A DNA stretch of 64,000 nucleotides. Source: Pedococcus sp031456495. GTDB taxonomy: Bacteria; Actinomycetota; Actinomycetes; Actinomycetales; Dermatophilaceae. Positions within the stretch are counted from its first letter, which is position 1. Each line of letters opens with the position of its first letter. Below the pieces are notes generated by a model that saw nothing but the letters and a program-made list of their open reading frames with translations, did not search any database and had not been told where the DNA came from. Of this stretch, positions 8,720 through 16,248 are shown piece by piece. Both the position numbers and the translations under genes were made by a program. Location of the stretch: assembly GCF_031456495.1 (NCBI RefSeq), contig NZ_JAVDUW010000001.1:124001-188000 (forward strand). The letters run 5' to 3'.

Positions 8720-9895
8720 TCAGCCGTTGAGGTCGGCGAAGAAGACGGCGCCGGCGAAGGCCAGGTAGAGGCCGAGCAGCATGACGCCCTCGAGCCAGTT
8801 GGCCTTGCCGTCGTCGAGCAGGTGGCGGGTAAGCAGCGTGCCGATGATCAGCGCGCTGAGCTCGAGCGGGCTGAACGCGAGGTCGAACGGGTTCCCCGTC
8901 ACCAGGCCCAGCAGGACGAGGATCGGCACGACGAACATCGCGAGCTGCATGCTGGCCCCGACGGCGATCTCGCTGGCGACGCCGAGCCTGTCCTTGGCGG
9001 CGAGGCCCAGCGCGCTGAACTGCTCGGCGGCGTTGCCCACGAGCGGCAGGATCACGAAGCCGATGAAGCCGCTGTGCAGCCCCAGCGCCGACCCCGCCTC
9101 CTCGACGCTGCTGGCGACCATCTCCGCCGCGACCGCCACGAGCGCGGTGGCCACGGCCAGGACGACGACGGCACCCTTGACCGACCACGTCGGCCGCCCG
9201 TCCTCGGCAGCCCCGCCCGCCTGCCCCTCCTCGCCAGCCTGCTCCCTCTCGCCGCGGCCGGACCCGTCGCCGCCGGAACCCTTGCCATCGGACCCCTCGC
9301 CGCTGGACCCCTCACCGTCCTCCTGGAACTGGTGTCGGTTGGTGCGGAGCATGAACAGCATCGACAGCGCGTAGACCGCGAACAGGATCAGGGCCACGAG
9401 ACCGCTGACCTCGTCCAGGCGAGTGGTGGAGCTCTCCGGTCGGAACGAGAAGACCGTCGGCAGCAGCAGGATCCCCATGGCCAGGAACAGCATCGTGGCC
9501 TGCACGCGCGAGGTCACCGTGATCGGCACCTCGCTCTTGTCGTGCGCCGCGACGACCATCGAGACGCCGAGCAGCAGCAGCAGGTTGCCGATGATCGAGC
9601 CGGTGATCGAGGCCTTGAGGACGGCGATCTCGCCGTTCACCACGAGGAGCGCGGCGATGAGCAGCTCGGCGACGTTGCCGAAGGTCGCGTTGAGCAGGGC
9701 GCCCTTGCTCCCGCCGACCCGCTCGGCGAGCACCTCGGTCGAGCGACCGACGAGCCCGGCGAGCGGGATGACGGCGAGCGCCGACAGCACGAACAGCACC
9801 GGTGCCCCGAGGCCGAGCACCTCGGCGACGACGGCGGCCGGCAACGCGACGACCATGAGGTCCAGCACGCGCCACGGGCCGAGCGCCGCCCTCAT
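8720..9895 (-). CDS. Ca2+/H+ antiporter (CaCA/ChaA-VCX1 family)
   Basis: A 391-residue integral membrane exchanger with the two inverted alpha-repeats of the family: GNVAELLIA in the first half and GNAAEQFSA in the second, each with the ion-coordinating Glu. About 11 hydrophobic segments are visible. The central cytoplasmic loop (about residues 190-235) is unusually long and made of Gly/Ser/Glu/Asp/Lys repeats (EGSSGEGSDGKGSGG). ATG 9895 has a perfect GGGAGG 6 bases upstream, ruling against a GTG 24 codons earlier. It is likely to export calcium using the proton gradient. Confidence 0.9.
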   Translation of the reverse strand: MRAALGPWRVLDLMVVALPAAVVAEVLGLGAPVLFVLSALAVIPLAGLVGRSTEVLAERVGGSKGALLNATFGNVAELLIAALLVVNGEIAVLKASITGSIIGNLLLLLGVSMVVAAHDKSEVPITVTSRVQATMLFLAMGILLLPTVFSFRPESSTTRLDEVSGLVALILFAVYALSMLFMLRTNRHQFQEDGEGSSGEGSDGKGSGGDGSGRGEREQAGEEGQAGGAAEDGRPTWSVKGAVVVLAVATALVAVAAEMVASSVEEAGSALGLHSGFIGFVILPLVGNAAEQFSALGLAAKDRLGVASEIAVGASMQLAMFVVPILVLLGLVTGNPFDLAFSPLELSALIIGTLLTRHLLDDGKANWLEGVMLLGLYLAFAGAVFFADLNG

Positions 9896-10177
9896 CGCCG
9901 ACCTCCCGACACGTCGTGGGGACACCTCGTCGTCGTCACCTGTCGCCCTCCTCGCTCCGGTGGCCACGGCACACCAGGGCCGGGCGCCGGAGGCTGTATG
10001 CCGTCACCTCCGGGTCCCGGACATGGTGGCAGCCGGGTGGTGGCCCCGCGATTCGAACGACTCCCCGGGGGCGTGGTCGCGCGGTCACGGGTCGAACCGA
10101 GGCCCGCCACGACGACGCGTGTTTGCCCCGCGGAGCGGTGGGTACGAAGGCGCAGTCCACCGAAAGGGGCAGAAAAC

Positions 10178-11053
10178 ATGACCGATCGACTCCAGAACGC
10201 GGTCGGGGACGGACTCAGTGCCGTCGCCACCTTCGTGCCGAAGCTCGTTGCATTCCTGCTGATCCTCATCATCGGCCTGTTCGTCGCGAAGGCCGTCGGC
10301 AAGGCCATCGACAAGGTGCTCGAGCGCGTCGGCTTCGACCGCGCGGTCGAGCGAGGCGGCATACGCCGCGCCCTCGAGCGCAGCAAGTACGACGCCTCGG
10401 CCATCGTCGGCAAGCTCGTCTACTACGCCCTCGTGCTGTTCGTGCTCCAGATGGCCTTCGGCGTCTTCGGGCCCAACCCGATCAGCGAGCTGCTGACCGG
10501 TGTCATCGCGTTCCTGCCCAAGGCGATCGTCGCCATCATCATCGTCGTCGTCGCCGCAGCGATCGCCGCCGCGGTGCGCGACATCGTGAGCAGCACCCTG
10601 AGCAGCCTGTCCTACGGCCGCACCCTGGCCAACATCGCCGCCTTCTTCATCATCGGGCTGGGCATCATCGCGGCGCTCAACCAGGTGGGCATCGCCACGA
10701 CCGTGACCATGCCCGTACTGATCGCGGTCCTCGGCACCATCGCCGGCATCCTCGTCGTGGGTGTGGGCGGGGGCCTCATCCGCCCGATGCAGTCCCGCTG
10801 GGAGCAGTACCTCGACACCATGTCGACCGAGACGCGGAAGGTCCGCGCCGAGGCCGAGCGCGCCCCCTCGGCCCGCGAGCAGGTGCGGGACATGGCCGAG
10901 CGCGCCCGTCCGGGCGGCAACGGCTCGCACAGCCCGTCCCCGACGACGACCGGTGCCGTGGAGGACCCGACGTTCTCGCCCCAGGGCGGCAACCACCAGT
11001 ACGACGACGACTCGACCGTGGCGTGGAACCCGAACGATGTCCGCCGCTCATGA
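10178..11053 (+). CDS. MscS-superfamily (CmpX-like) membrane protein with conserved TM-helix repeats
   Basis: A 291-residue protein with a membrane helix at about 18-42, the RVGFDRAVERGG linker, then further helices (about 75-95, 105-130, 145-165, 170-195) and a hydrophilic tail. The order and the glycine-rich SLSYGRTLANIAAFFIIGLG segment match the conserved-TM-helix/CmpX group related to small-conductance mechanosensitive channels. The C-terminal 90 residues are charged and low-complexity. The start is ATG 10178 after AAAGGGG. The 282-bp gap upstream, shared with the divergent antiporter gene, contains one GTATGCC motif and no gene. Confidence 0.75.
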   Translation: MTDRLQNAVGDGLSAVATFVPKLVAFLLILIIGLFVAKAVGKAIDKVLERVGFDRAVERGGIRRALERSKYDASAIVGKLVYYALVLFVLQMAFGVFGPNPISELLTGVIAFLPKAIVAIIIVVVAAAIAAAVRDIVSSTLSSLSYGRTLANIAAFFIIGLGIIAALNQVGIATTVTMPVLIAVLGTIAGILVVGVGGGLIRPMQSRWEQYLDTMSTETRKVRAEAERAPSAREQVRDMAERARPGGNGSHSPSPTTTGAVEDPTFSPQGGNHQYDDDSTVAWNPNDVRRS

Positions 11054-11174
11054 CCGCCGGCTGCCGCGCGCGTTGACGCTCGGCGCCGGGTTCGTGGCGG
11101 GTTCCGCCGTCTTCGTCACGGGCGCGGCGGTCTCGGTCTGGGCCGTCACGATGCTCCTGGCCCGCTGGGGCTAG
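11037..11174 (+). CDS. Small single-pass membrane protein overlapping the CmpX-like gene
   Basis: A 45-residue frame starting at ATG 11037, 17 bases before the stop of the preceding gene. It has a basic N-terminus (MSAAHDRRLPRA) and one hydrophobic helix (about 14-40: TLGAGFVAGSAVFVTGAAVS). The overlap suggests translational coupling with the channel-like protein, perhaps as a small partner. No family is recognised, and the reading could be accidental. Confidence 0.4.
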   Translation: MSAAHDRRLPRALTLGAGFVAGSAVFVTGAAVSVWAVTMLLARWG

Positions 11175-11210
11175 TCCCGCCCAGCGGCGCCGGGCGACTG
11201 CCCGACCGGT

Positions 11211-11241
11211 CGGCCCCGTCTCCTCCTCGGAGACGGGGCCG
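11211..11241. terminator. Strong bidirectional terminator hairpin
   Basis: A perfect 13-bp GC-rich stem, CGGCCCCGTCTCC pairing with GGAGACGGGGCCG, with a 5-base loop. It lies between convergent genes and has no T-run. Confidence 0.8.
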
Positions 11242-11248
11242 TCCGCGT

Positions 11249-11683
11249 TCAGCGGTAGGGGTCGGTGATCTCCCGCAGGTCCGTCAGCGCGGCGCGCAGC
11301 TGCCTCATGCGGGCCGCACCCAGGTGCTGTCGCCACTCGGCCTCGATGCGCTCCTCCTCGGCCCGGGCGTGCGGGATCGCCGACTCGGCGCGAGCCGTCA
11401 TGCGCACCAGGCGGGCGCGGCCGTCCGCGGGGTCAGGTACTCGTTCGACGTATCCCGAGACCTGCAGCTTGTCGACCAGCGCCGTGGCCGTCTGCTTGGC
11501 GATCTGTGCGCGGTCGGCCAGCACGCTGAGGCGCGTGCCCTGCGGGTCGATGCCCATGAGCAGCCGGCTCTGGGCGATGGTCAGGTCGTCGAAACCGCTG
11601 TCCTGCAACGCCTGGAAGACGCGGGTCGTCGCCGATCGCGAGGCGATGAACATCAACAGGCTGGTGGGCAGCTCCCGCTCCAT
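11249..11683 (-). CDS. MarR-family transcriptional regulator
   Basis: A 144-residue winged-helix protein. The recognition region LSVLADRAQIAKQTATALVD (about 52-71) and the wing VERVPDPADGRARLVRMT are typical of MarR. Flanking helices should form the dimer interface. It is divergent from two mycothiol-type enzymes across a 73-bp AT-rich gap containing two inverted repeats, so it most likely represses that operon and itself, responding to an electrophile or phenolic compound. The ligand is unknown. Confidence 0.88.
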   Translation of the reverse strand: MERELPTSLLMFIASRSATTRVFQALQDSGFDDLTIAQSRLLMGIDPQGTRLSVLADRAQIAKQTATALVDKLQVSGYVERVPDPADGRARLVRMTARAESAIPHARAEEERIEAEWRQHLGAARMRQLRAALTDLREITDPYR

Positions 11684-11709
11684 CGACCCTCTTCCACTAG
11701 TCCGCTGAT

Positions 11710-11742
11710 CGAACTATATTGGTTCGCTTATAGGACTATATT
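11710..11742. promoter_or_regulatory. Probable MarR operator in the divergent promoter
   Basis: Two dyads lie side by side: CGAAC-7 bases-GTTCG (11710-11726) and TATAG-GA-CTATA (11729-11740). There is also a direct repeat ACTATATT at 22-bp spacing, about two helical turns. The region is markedly AT-rich compared with its surroundings and would cover the promoters of both the MarR gene and the DsbA-fold gene. Confidence 0.6.
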
Positions 11743-11756
11743 ACCGCGGAGGGACC

Positions 11757-12386
11757 ATGGCGCCCGCACCCGACACGACCGTCGACTTCTGGTTCGACCC
11801 CGTGTGCCCGTACTCGTGGACCGCCTCACGCTGGCTGGCCGAGGTGGCCGCGTCCAGGGCGATCATGGTCCGTCACCACGTGATGAGCCTGTACCTGCTC
11901 AACGAGCACCGGTCCGACGTGGCGCCCGACTACCGCCGCAGCGTCGAGGCCAGCCGGGGTCCGGCCCGGGTGGCCGCGGGGGTGGCGCTGCGGTGCGGTG
12001 GACCGGCGCTCGAGCGGTTCTACACGGCCTTCGGCCAGAGGGTCTTCGACGTCTGGCGACGCCCGTCGGCGCAGGAGTACCACGCGGTGGTCCGGAAGGC
12101 ACTGCGCGACCTCGCGCTCCCGGCGCACCTCGAGGACGCCATGGACACCGAGGAGTACGACGAGGTCCTGCGCGCCAGCCACGAACGCGGGGTGGCGCTG
12201 GTGGGCCGCGAGGCGGGCACGCCCATCACCTCCATCGACGGGGTCGCCTTCTTCGGCCCGGTGCTCAATGCCATCCCTCGCGGCGAGCAGGCCGTCCAGG
12301 TGTTCGACGGCGCCCGGCAGCTCGCGGCATACCCGGAGTTCTTCGAGCTCAAGCGCACGAGGGTCCGCCCTCCCGTCTTCAGCTGA
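11757..12386 (+). CDS. DsbA-fold mycothiol-dependent nitroreductase-like protein (Rv2466c family)
   Basis: A 209-residue thioredoxin/DsbA-like protein with FWFDPVCPYSWTASRW near the N-terminus (Cys at about residue 19) and the conserved cis-Pro region GTPITSIDGVAFFGP. The pattern FWFDPxCP plus SRW is typical of the Rv2466c mycothiol-dependent reductase group. Here the second active-site position is Ser (CPYS), so it would act as a monothiol enzyme using mycothiol as partner. GGAGGGACC lies before ATG 11757. It is followed 20 bp later by a second mycothiol-type enzyme. Confidence 0.75.
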   Translation: MAPAPDTTVDFWFDPVCPYSWTASRWLAEVAASRAIMVRHHVMSLYLLNEHRSDVAPDYRRSVEASRGPARVAAGVALRCGGPALERFYTAFGQRVFDVWRRPSAQEYHAVVRKALRDLALPAHLEDAMDTEEYDEVLRASHERGVALVGREAGTPITSIDGVAFFGPVLNAIPRGEQAVQVFDGARQLAAYPEFFELKRTRVRPPVFS

Positions 12387-12406
12387 GCCCCACCCGAGGA
12401 GGAGCC

Positions 12407-13084
12407 ATGACTCGCACCACCGCCGCCGAGGCGGACGCCCTGTGGGCGGGGATCGACGACCAACGGGAACGCACTGCCCAGCTGCTCGAGCGACTCGCGC
12501 CCGAGCAGTGGGAGCACCCGTCGCTGTGCGAGGGCTGGACGGTGCGGCACGTGGCCGCCCACCTCACCCTGCAGCGGGAGCGCCCGCGTGACGCGGCGGC
12601 GTTCGTCGGCCGCCACCCGCACCTGCTGCGCAGCCGGTCGCTGAACGCCTTCATCCACGACGTCGCCGTCGTGCAGGCCGAGCTGCTGTCGACCCAGGAG
12701 GTCGTCGGCCGGATCCGCGCCGGCATCGGGTCGCGGCGGCACAACCCGTTCGTCACGCCCCTGGAGACGCTCACGGACATCCTCGTGCACAGCCAGGACA
12801 TCGCGATCCCGCTGGGCCACGAGCTGGACATGGCACCCGGGCCCTCCGCGCTGGCCGCCGCCCGACGCTGGGACACCCGGGGCACCTGGCTCGCCCGGGT
12901 CAACCGCCGCCTCCCGATCGAGGGCTACCGGCTGCGGGCCTCCGACATCGAGTGGACCCGCGGCGACGGACCGGAGGTCACCGGGCCGGTCGGGGCGCTC
13001 CTGCTCCTGCTGACCGGACGTCCAGCGGCCCTCTCACACCTCTCCGGTGAGGGTGCGGACGCACTGCGCCTCGCGGAGATGTGA
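12407..13084 (+). CDS. Maleylpyruvate isomerase-family mycothiol-dependent enzyme (DinB fold)
   Basis: A 225-residue protein of the MDMPI-N/DinB four-helix fold. It opens with ALWAGIDDQRERTAQLL and the diagnostic SLCEGWTVRHVAAHL (His ligand at about residue 46); a second metal-ligand His lies in DILVHSQDIAIPLG. Family members use mycothiol as a thiol cofactor; the substrate is unknown. A strong GAGGAGGAG precedes ATG 12407. It lies 20 bp after the nitroreductase-like gene, so the two are probably one MarR-controlled mRNA for thiol-dependent detoxification. Confidence 0.8.
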   Translation: MTRTTAAEADALWAGIDDQRERTAQLLERLAPEQWEHPSLCEGWTVRHVAAHLTLQRERPRDAAAFVGRHPHLLRSRSLNAFIHDVAVVQAELLSTQEVVGRIRAGIGSRRHNPFVTPLETLTDILVHSQDIAIPLGHELDMAPGPSALAAARRWDTRGTWLARVNRRLPIEGYRLRASDIEWTRGDGPEVTGPVGALLLLLTGRPAALSHLSGEGADALRLAEM

Positions 13085-13183
13085 GGCCTCGTCGGCGAAC
13101 CCGGACGAAGGTCCCTGCCCTGCCGTCCTGGCTTCCTGCAACGGTCGCCAGTGGAGCCGTTCAGCCCGGGGAGGGGTGTCGCC

Positions 13184-13624
13184 ATGGCCCGCATCCGTGG
13201 AGGCGTCACGATCGACGCGCCGGTCGAGGAGGTCTTCGACCTCGTCGCCGACGAACGCAACGAGCCGGCATACAACCCGCGGATCACGCGCGCCGAGAAG
13301 ATGGGCGACGGACCCGTCGGGCCGGGGTCACGGTTCCTCGCGCTGCCTCGCGGGACGGGGGCGGGCGGGACGATGACCGTCGACGTGCTCGAGTACGACC
13401 GGCCCCACCGCCTGCACAACCGCGTGAGCTCGTCGTACCTGCGGGTCGACGGTGAGGTGACCTTCGAGGCCGACGGCGGCGGGACCCGGCTGCACTGGGA
13501 CTGGGACATGAGGCTCGTCGGCCCGATGCGTCTGCTGTCCCCCGTGCTCGCGCTCGTCGGACCACGCTGGGAGCGACGGAACTGGTTGGGGCTCAAGCAC
13601 TTCGTCGAGTCCGGCCGGCGCTGA
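13184..13624 (+). CDS. SRPBCC (polyketide cyclase/START-like) family protein
   Basis: A 146-residue helix-grip protein: GGVTIDAPVEEVFDLVADER (beta1-helix), then a ligand-cavity sheet and a C-terminal helix starting near WERRNWLGLKHF. Such proteins bind hydrophobic small molecules; the ligand is unknown. GGGGAGGGG precedes ATG 13184. It is about 100 bp after the mycothiol operon and may or may not share its transcript. Confidence 0.8.
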   Translation: MARIRGGVTIDAPVEEVFDLVADERNEPAYNPRITRAEKMGDGPVGPGSRFLALPRGTGAGGTMTVDVLEYDRPHRLHNRVSSSYLRVDGEVTFEADGGGTRLHWDWDMRLVGPMRLLSPVLALVGPRWERRNWLGLKHFVESGRR

Positions 13625-13822
13625 CCCGTGGGCAGGCGGGTGTGGCGCACGAGGGCCGGGACCTGAGCCGGAGACCCTGTCATGGTCTCCTCGATCGGCG
13701 GTGGCGGCAGCGCTTGCTGCGGCTCTCCTGGGCGCGGCGGCGTGTCTCCGCGGCGGCGTGTCTGCCAGGGCGTGTCCGCGAAGGTACGTCCGTGCGCGAC
13801 CCCCTTGGGGTTCACTGGTGGC

Positions 13823-14857
13823 GTGCGCACAGGGCAGCGCTTCGGATCGGCTCGGCTCGACGGTGTGGGCGCCATCGCGTATGCCGTGACGGGCACCGGA
13901 CCGGGGCTCCTCGTCGTGCCGGGATGGCTCAGCCACCTGGAGCTGGGCTGGGCGATCCCGGCCGAGCGGTCGTTCCACGAGGCCCTGTCCGCGGGGCGCA
14001 CCCTGGTCCGCTACGACCGGCCGGGCTGCGGGCTGTCGTACGACTACTCGGGCCCACGGACCCTGGAGCTCGAGCTGTCGACGATCGATGCGGTCCTCGC
14101 GGACGCGGGCCTCGGCCGGGTCGACGTCCTCGGGTGGTCGCTCGGCGCCGCGGTGGCCGCACAGTGGGCGGCGGAGCGGCCGGACACGGTCTCCCGGCTG
14201 GTCCTGTACGGCGGCTGGGCCAACGGCAGCGACGTGGGCGACGAGGACAGCAGGCGGCTCCTGCCCGAGCTGCTGGCCGCGCACTGGGGCCTGGGCTCCG
14301 ACGTCCTCACCGAGCTGTTCGCACCCGAGGCGGACCCCGGCACCCGACGGGCGCTCGCGGCATACCAGCGCGCAGCGTCCTCGACCGCGACGGCGGTCGC
14401 GCTCCTGCAGCTCGCCTACGCCGTCGACGTCCGCGCGGCGCTCCCCCGGGTACAGGCGCCCACCCTCGTGCTGCACCGGCGCGGCGACCGGGCTGCACCG
14501 GTCGCCCAGGCCAGGGTCCTCGCCGAGTCGGTGCCCGGAGCCGAGCTGGTCGAGCTCGAGGGTCGCTCGCACCTGCCTGCGATGGGGGACGCGGAGGCGG
14601 TCGTGGCCGAGGTCAGGCGGTTCCTCGGCCTGCCGCAAGCCCGCCGGGCGGTCGCGACCGGCCTCACATCACGGCAGTCCGAGGTCGCGGCCCTCGTCGC
14701 ACAGGGGCTGACGAACCGAGAGGTGGCGCACCGCCTCGGCATCACCGAGAGGTCGGCCGAGTCGCACGTCGAACGGATCCGGCTGCGCCTCGGCTTCCGG
14801 TCCCGGTCCCAGATCGCGGCCTGGCACGTCGCGAGCAGCGCCCGCGAAGTGCGGTAG
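13823..14857 (+). CDS. Alpha/beta-hydrolase fused to a C-terminal LuxR-type DNA-binding domain
   Basis: The hydrolase part (about 1-275) has the nucleophile elbow GWSLGAA (Ser about 106), an Asp in HRRGDRAAP and a His in GRSHLP, so the triad is intact. It ends with a complete LuxR helix-turn-helix (about 280-340): LTSRQSEVAALVAQGLTN followed by VAHRLGITERSAESHVERI. It could be a one-component sensor in which the hydrolase fold binds or hydrolyses the signal. The start is uncertain: GTG 13823 fits the domain edge but has no clear ribosome site; an ATG at 13682 would add 47 odd Gly/Cys/Arg-rich residues. Three GGCGTGTC direct repeats (13739-13776) upstream may be autoregulatory. Confidence 0.75.
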   Translation: MRTGQRFGSARLDGVGAIAYAVTGTGPGLLVVPGWLSHLELGWAIPAERSFHEALSAGRTLVRYDRPGCGLSYDYSGPRTLELELSTIDAVLADAGLGRVDVLGWSLGAAVAAQWAAERPDTVSRLVLYGGWANGSDVGDEDSRRLLPELLAAHWGLGSDVLTELFAPEADPGTRRALAAYQRAASSTATAVALLQLAYAVDVRAALPRVQAPTLVLHRRGDRAAPVAQARVLAESVPGAELVELEGRSHLPAMGDAEAVVAEVRRFLGLPQARRAVATGLTSRQSEVAALVAQGLTNREVAHRLGITERSAESHVERIRLRLGFRSRSQIAAWHVASSAREVR

Positions 14858-14900
14858 TTCCACGGCTGCTCCCGGTCGCCGCCGTCCCCACCATGGAGGC

Positions 14901-15632
14901 ATGACCCGACGCCCCACCTCCCTGGCCCTCTCCGCCGTCGGCTGGGTCGGCTTCGGCGCCGTCACGCTCTGGACGGCAGCCTTCCTCGCGGGCGTCCTCG
15001 TCCCCCGGACCGTCGACGCTCCGGTGCGCACGACCCCCGGTCCCGCGCTCGCCGTGGATGTGGCGCTGCTGCTGCTCTTCGCGCTGCAGCACTCGGTGAT
15101 GGCACGCCGCTCGGTCAAGGCACGGCTCGCCCGGCGCGTTCCCGGCGACCTCGAGCGTGCGACCTACGTCCTCGCCACCGACCTCTGCCTCGTCCTCCTG
15201 CTCGCCCTCTGGCAGCCGGTGCAGGGACGGGTCTGGCACCTCGACGGCCCGGCCGCGGTGGTCGTCTGGGTCCTGTGCGCGGCCGGCTGGGCACTGGCGG
15301 TCGCCTCGACGTTCGCCGTCGACCACCTCGAGCTCACCGGCCTGCGCCAGGCCGGCTGGGCGCCGCGATCGCGCCGATCAGGGGCGGGACTGAAGGAGGA
15401 CGGCCTCTACGCACTGGTGCGACACCCCCTCATGACCGGGCTGCTGGTCGCGTTCTGGGCGACGCCGCACCTGGGCGTCGGCCACCTCGTCTTCACCCTC
15501 GCCGCGACGGGGTACATCGCGGTCGGCACCGCCTTCGAGGAGCGTGACCTGCGGGCGTCGTTCGGGACCGCCTACGACGCGTATGCCGCTCGCGTGCCCG
15601 CGCTCGTGCCGGGCCTGCGGCGAGGTCGCTGA
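14901..15632 (+). CDS. MddA-like methanethiol S-methyltransferase (NnrU/ICMT-type membrane methyltransferase)
   Basis: A 243-residue membrane protein with about five helices. Motifs match the MddA pattern as I know it: LQHSVMARRSVKARL, then ERATYVLATDLCL, then STFAVDHLELTGLRQ, then the SAM-binding LYALVRHPLMTGLLVAFWAT and FEERDLRASFG. MddA methylates methanethiol to dimethyl sulfide using SAM. Close relatives include isoprenylcysteine methyltransferase-like proteins, so the substrate is inferred. The segment between GLRQ and the RHPL motif is slightly shortened. ATG 14901 follows GGAGGC. Confidence 0.7.
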   Translation: MTRRPTSLALSAVGWVGFGAVTLWTAAFLAGVLVPRTVDAPVRTTPGPALAVDVALLLLFALQHSVMARRSVKARLARRVPGDLERATYVLATDLCLVLLLALWQPVQGRVWHLDGPAAVVVWVLCAAGWALAVASTFAVDHLELTGLRQAGWAPRSRRSGAGLKEDGLYALVRHPLMTGLLVAFWATPHLGVGHLVFTLAATGYIAVGTAFEERDLRASFGTAYDAYAARVPALVPGLRRGR

Positions 15633-15660
15633 GGTCGGTCCCTGCACCGGCGAACCGGCG

Positions 15661-16047
15661 TCACCCGCTCCTTCTCGGGCTGGCGAGGCCACCCAGCGTG
15701 GCGAGCAACGGGCGGGCCTCCTCGGGCACGGTCGTGTCGGCCCACGTGACGGTGCGGCTCCGGCCCCCCTGCACGACGCGAACGGTGTAGGTGAACTGGT
15801 CAGCGCCCGGTCCCGGCCCGGACCGGGCTGTGGCCCTCTCCCCTGCTGGCGCGGCCGGTGCTCGGCCGTCGTCGCCCGTCCCGGTCGTCGCCGCCGTCGC
15901 CTGGCCGTCGTCGGTGGCGCCCAGCAGGTCGGCCGCGACCCGGGCCTGCTCCTCGGGCAGGTCGGCGCCGAGGCACTCGGCCGCCATGTCGATCCCGGCG
16001 AACCCACCGCTGCGGCGGTAGGTGATGTGGAGCTCCTCTGTGGCCAC
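15661..16047 (-). CDS. Probable emfourin-type inhibitor of the adjacent protealysin-like protease
   Basis: A 128-residue protein opening VATEELHITYRRSGGFAGID, which matches the start of emfourin, the dedicated inhibitor of protealysin-like M4 proteases (RSGGFAGI). The C-terminal YTVRVVQGGRSRTVTWADTT continues the small beta-sheet fold; the middle is an Ala/Gly/Thr-rich insert. The start GTG 16047 is chosen because the family begins just before the first beta strand. It is encoded directly downstream of the protease on the same strand, the known arrangement in which the inhibitor protects the producer. Confidence 0.72.
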   Translation of the reverse strand: MATEELHITYRRSGGFAGIDMAAECLGADLPEEQARVAADLLGATDDGQATAATTGTGDDGRAPAAPAGERATARSGPGPGADQFTYTVRVVQGGRSRTVTWADTTVPEEARPLLATLGGLASPRRSG

Positions 16048-16113
16048 GGATCGAGGATAGGTCCGAGTCGGCCGTCTCGGCTCGGCCTCCTGCACGACGC
16101 CGCAGCCCGGCCT

Positions 16114-16248
16114 CCTCGGTGCGCCGTCAGCGCACCTTGACCTTCACGGCGTCCCAGCCGGTCCTGACCGCGTCCGCCTCGGTGCGCCGTCAGCGCACCT
16201 TGACCTTCACGGCGTCCCAGCCGGTCCTGACCGCGTCCGCCTCGGTGC
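16114..16248 (-). repeat. 63-bp tandem duplication at the 3' end of the M4 protease gene
   Basis: Two exact 63-bp copies plus 9 bases of a third lie head to tail (16114-16176, 16177-16239, 16240-16248). The unit is exactly 21 codons and contains the protease C-terminal codons and the TGA. The copy beyond the stop still reads the same final residues (TEADAVRTGWDAVKVKVR) in frame but is untranslated. Perfect identity implies a recent event. Confidence 0.92.

Noticed and set aside
10030..10075. tRNA-like 3' end on the minus strand (GTTCGAATC followed by GGGGCCACCA)
   Set aside because: The T-stem does not pair and the spacing to the CCA is three bases too short; no anticodon arm is present. Could be chance or a decayed remnant.
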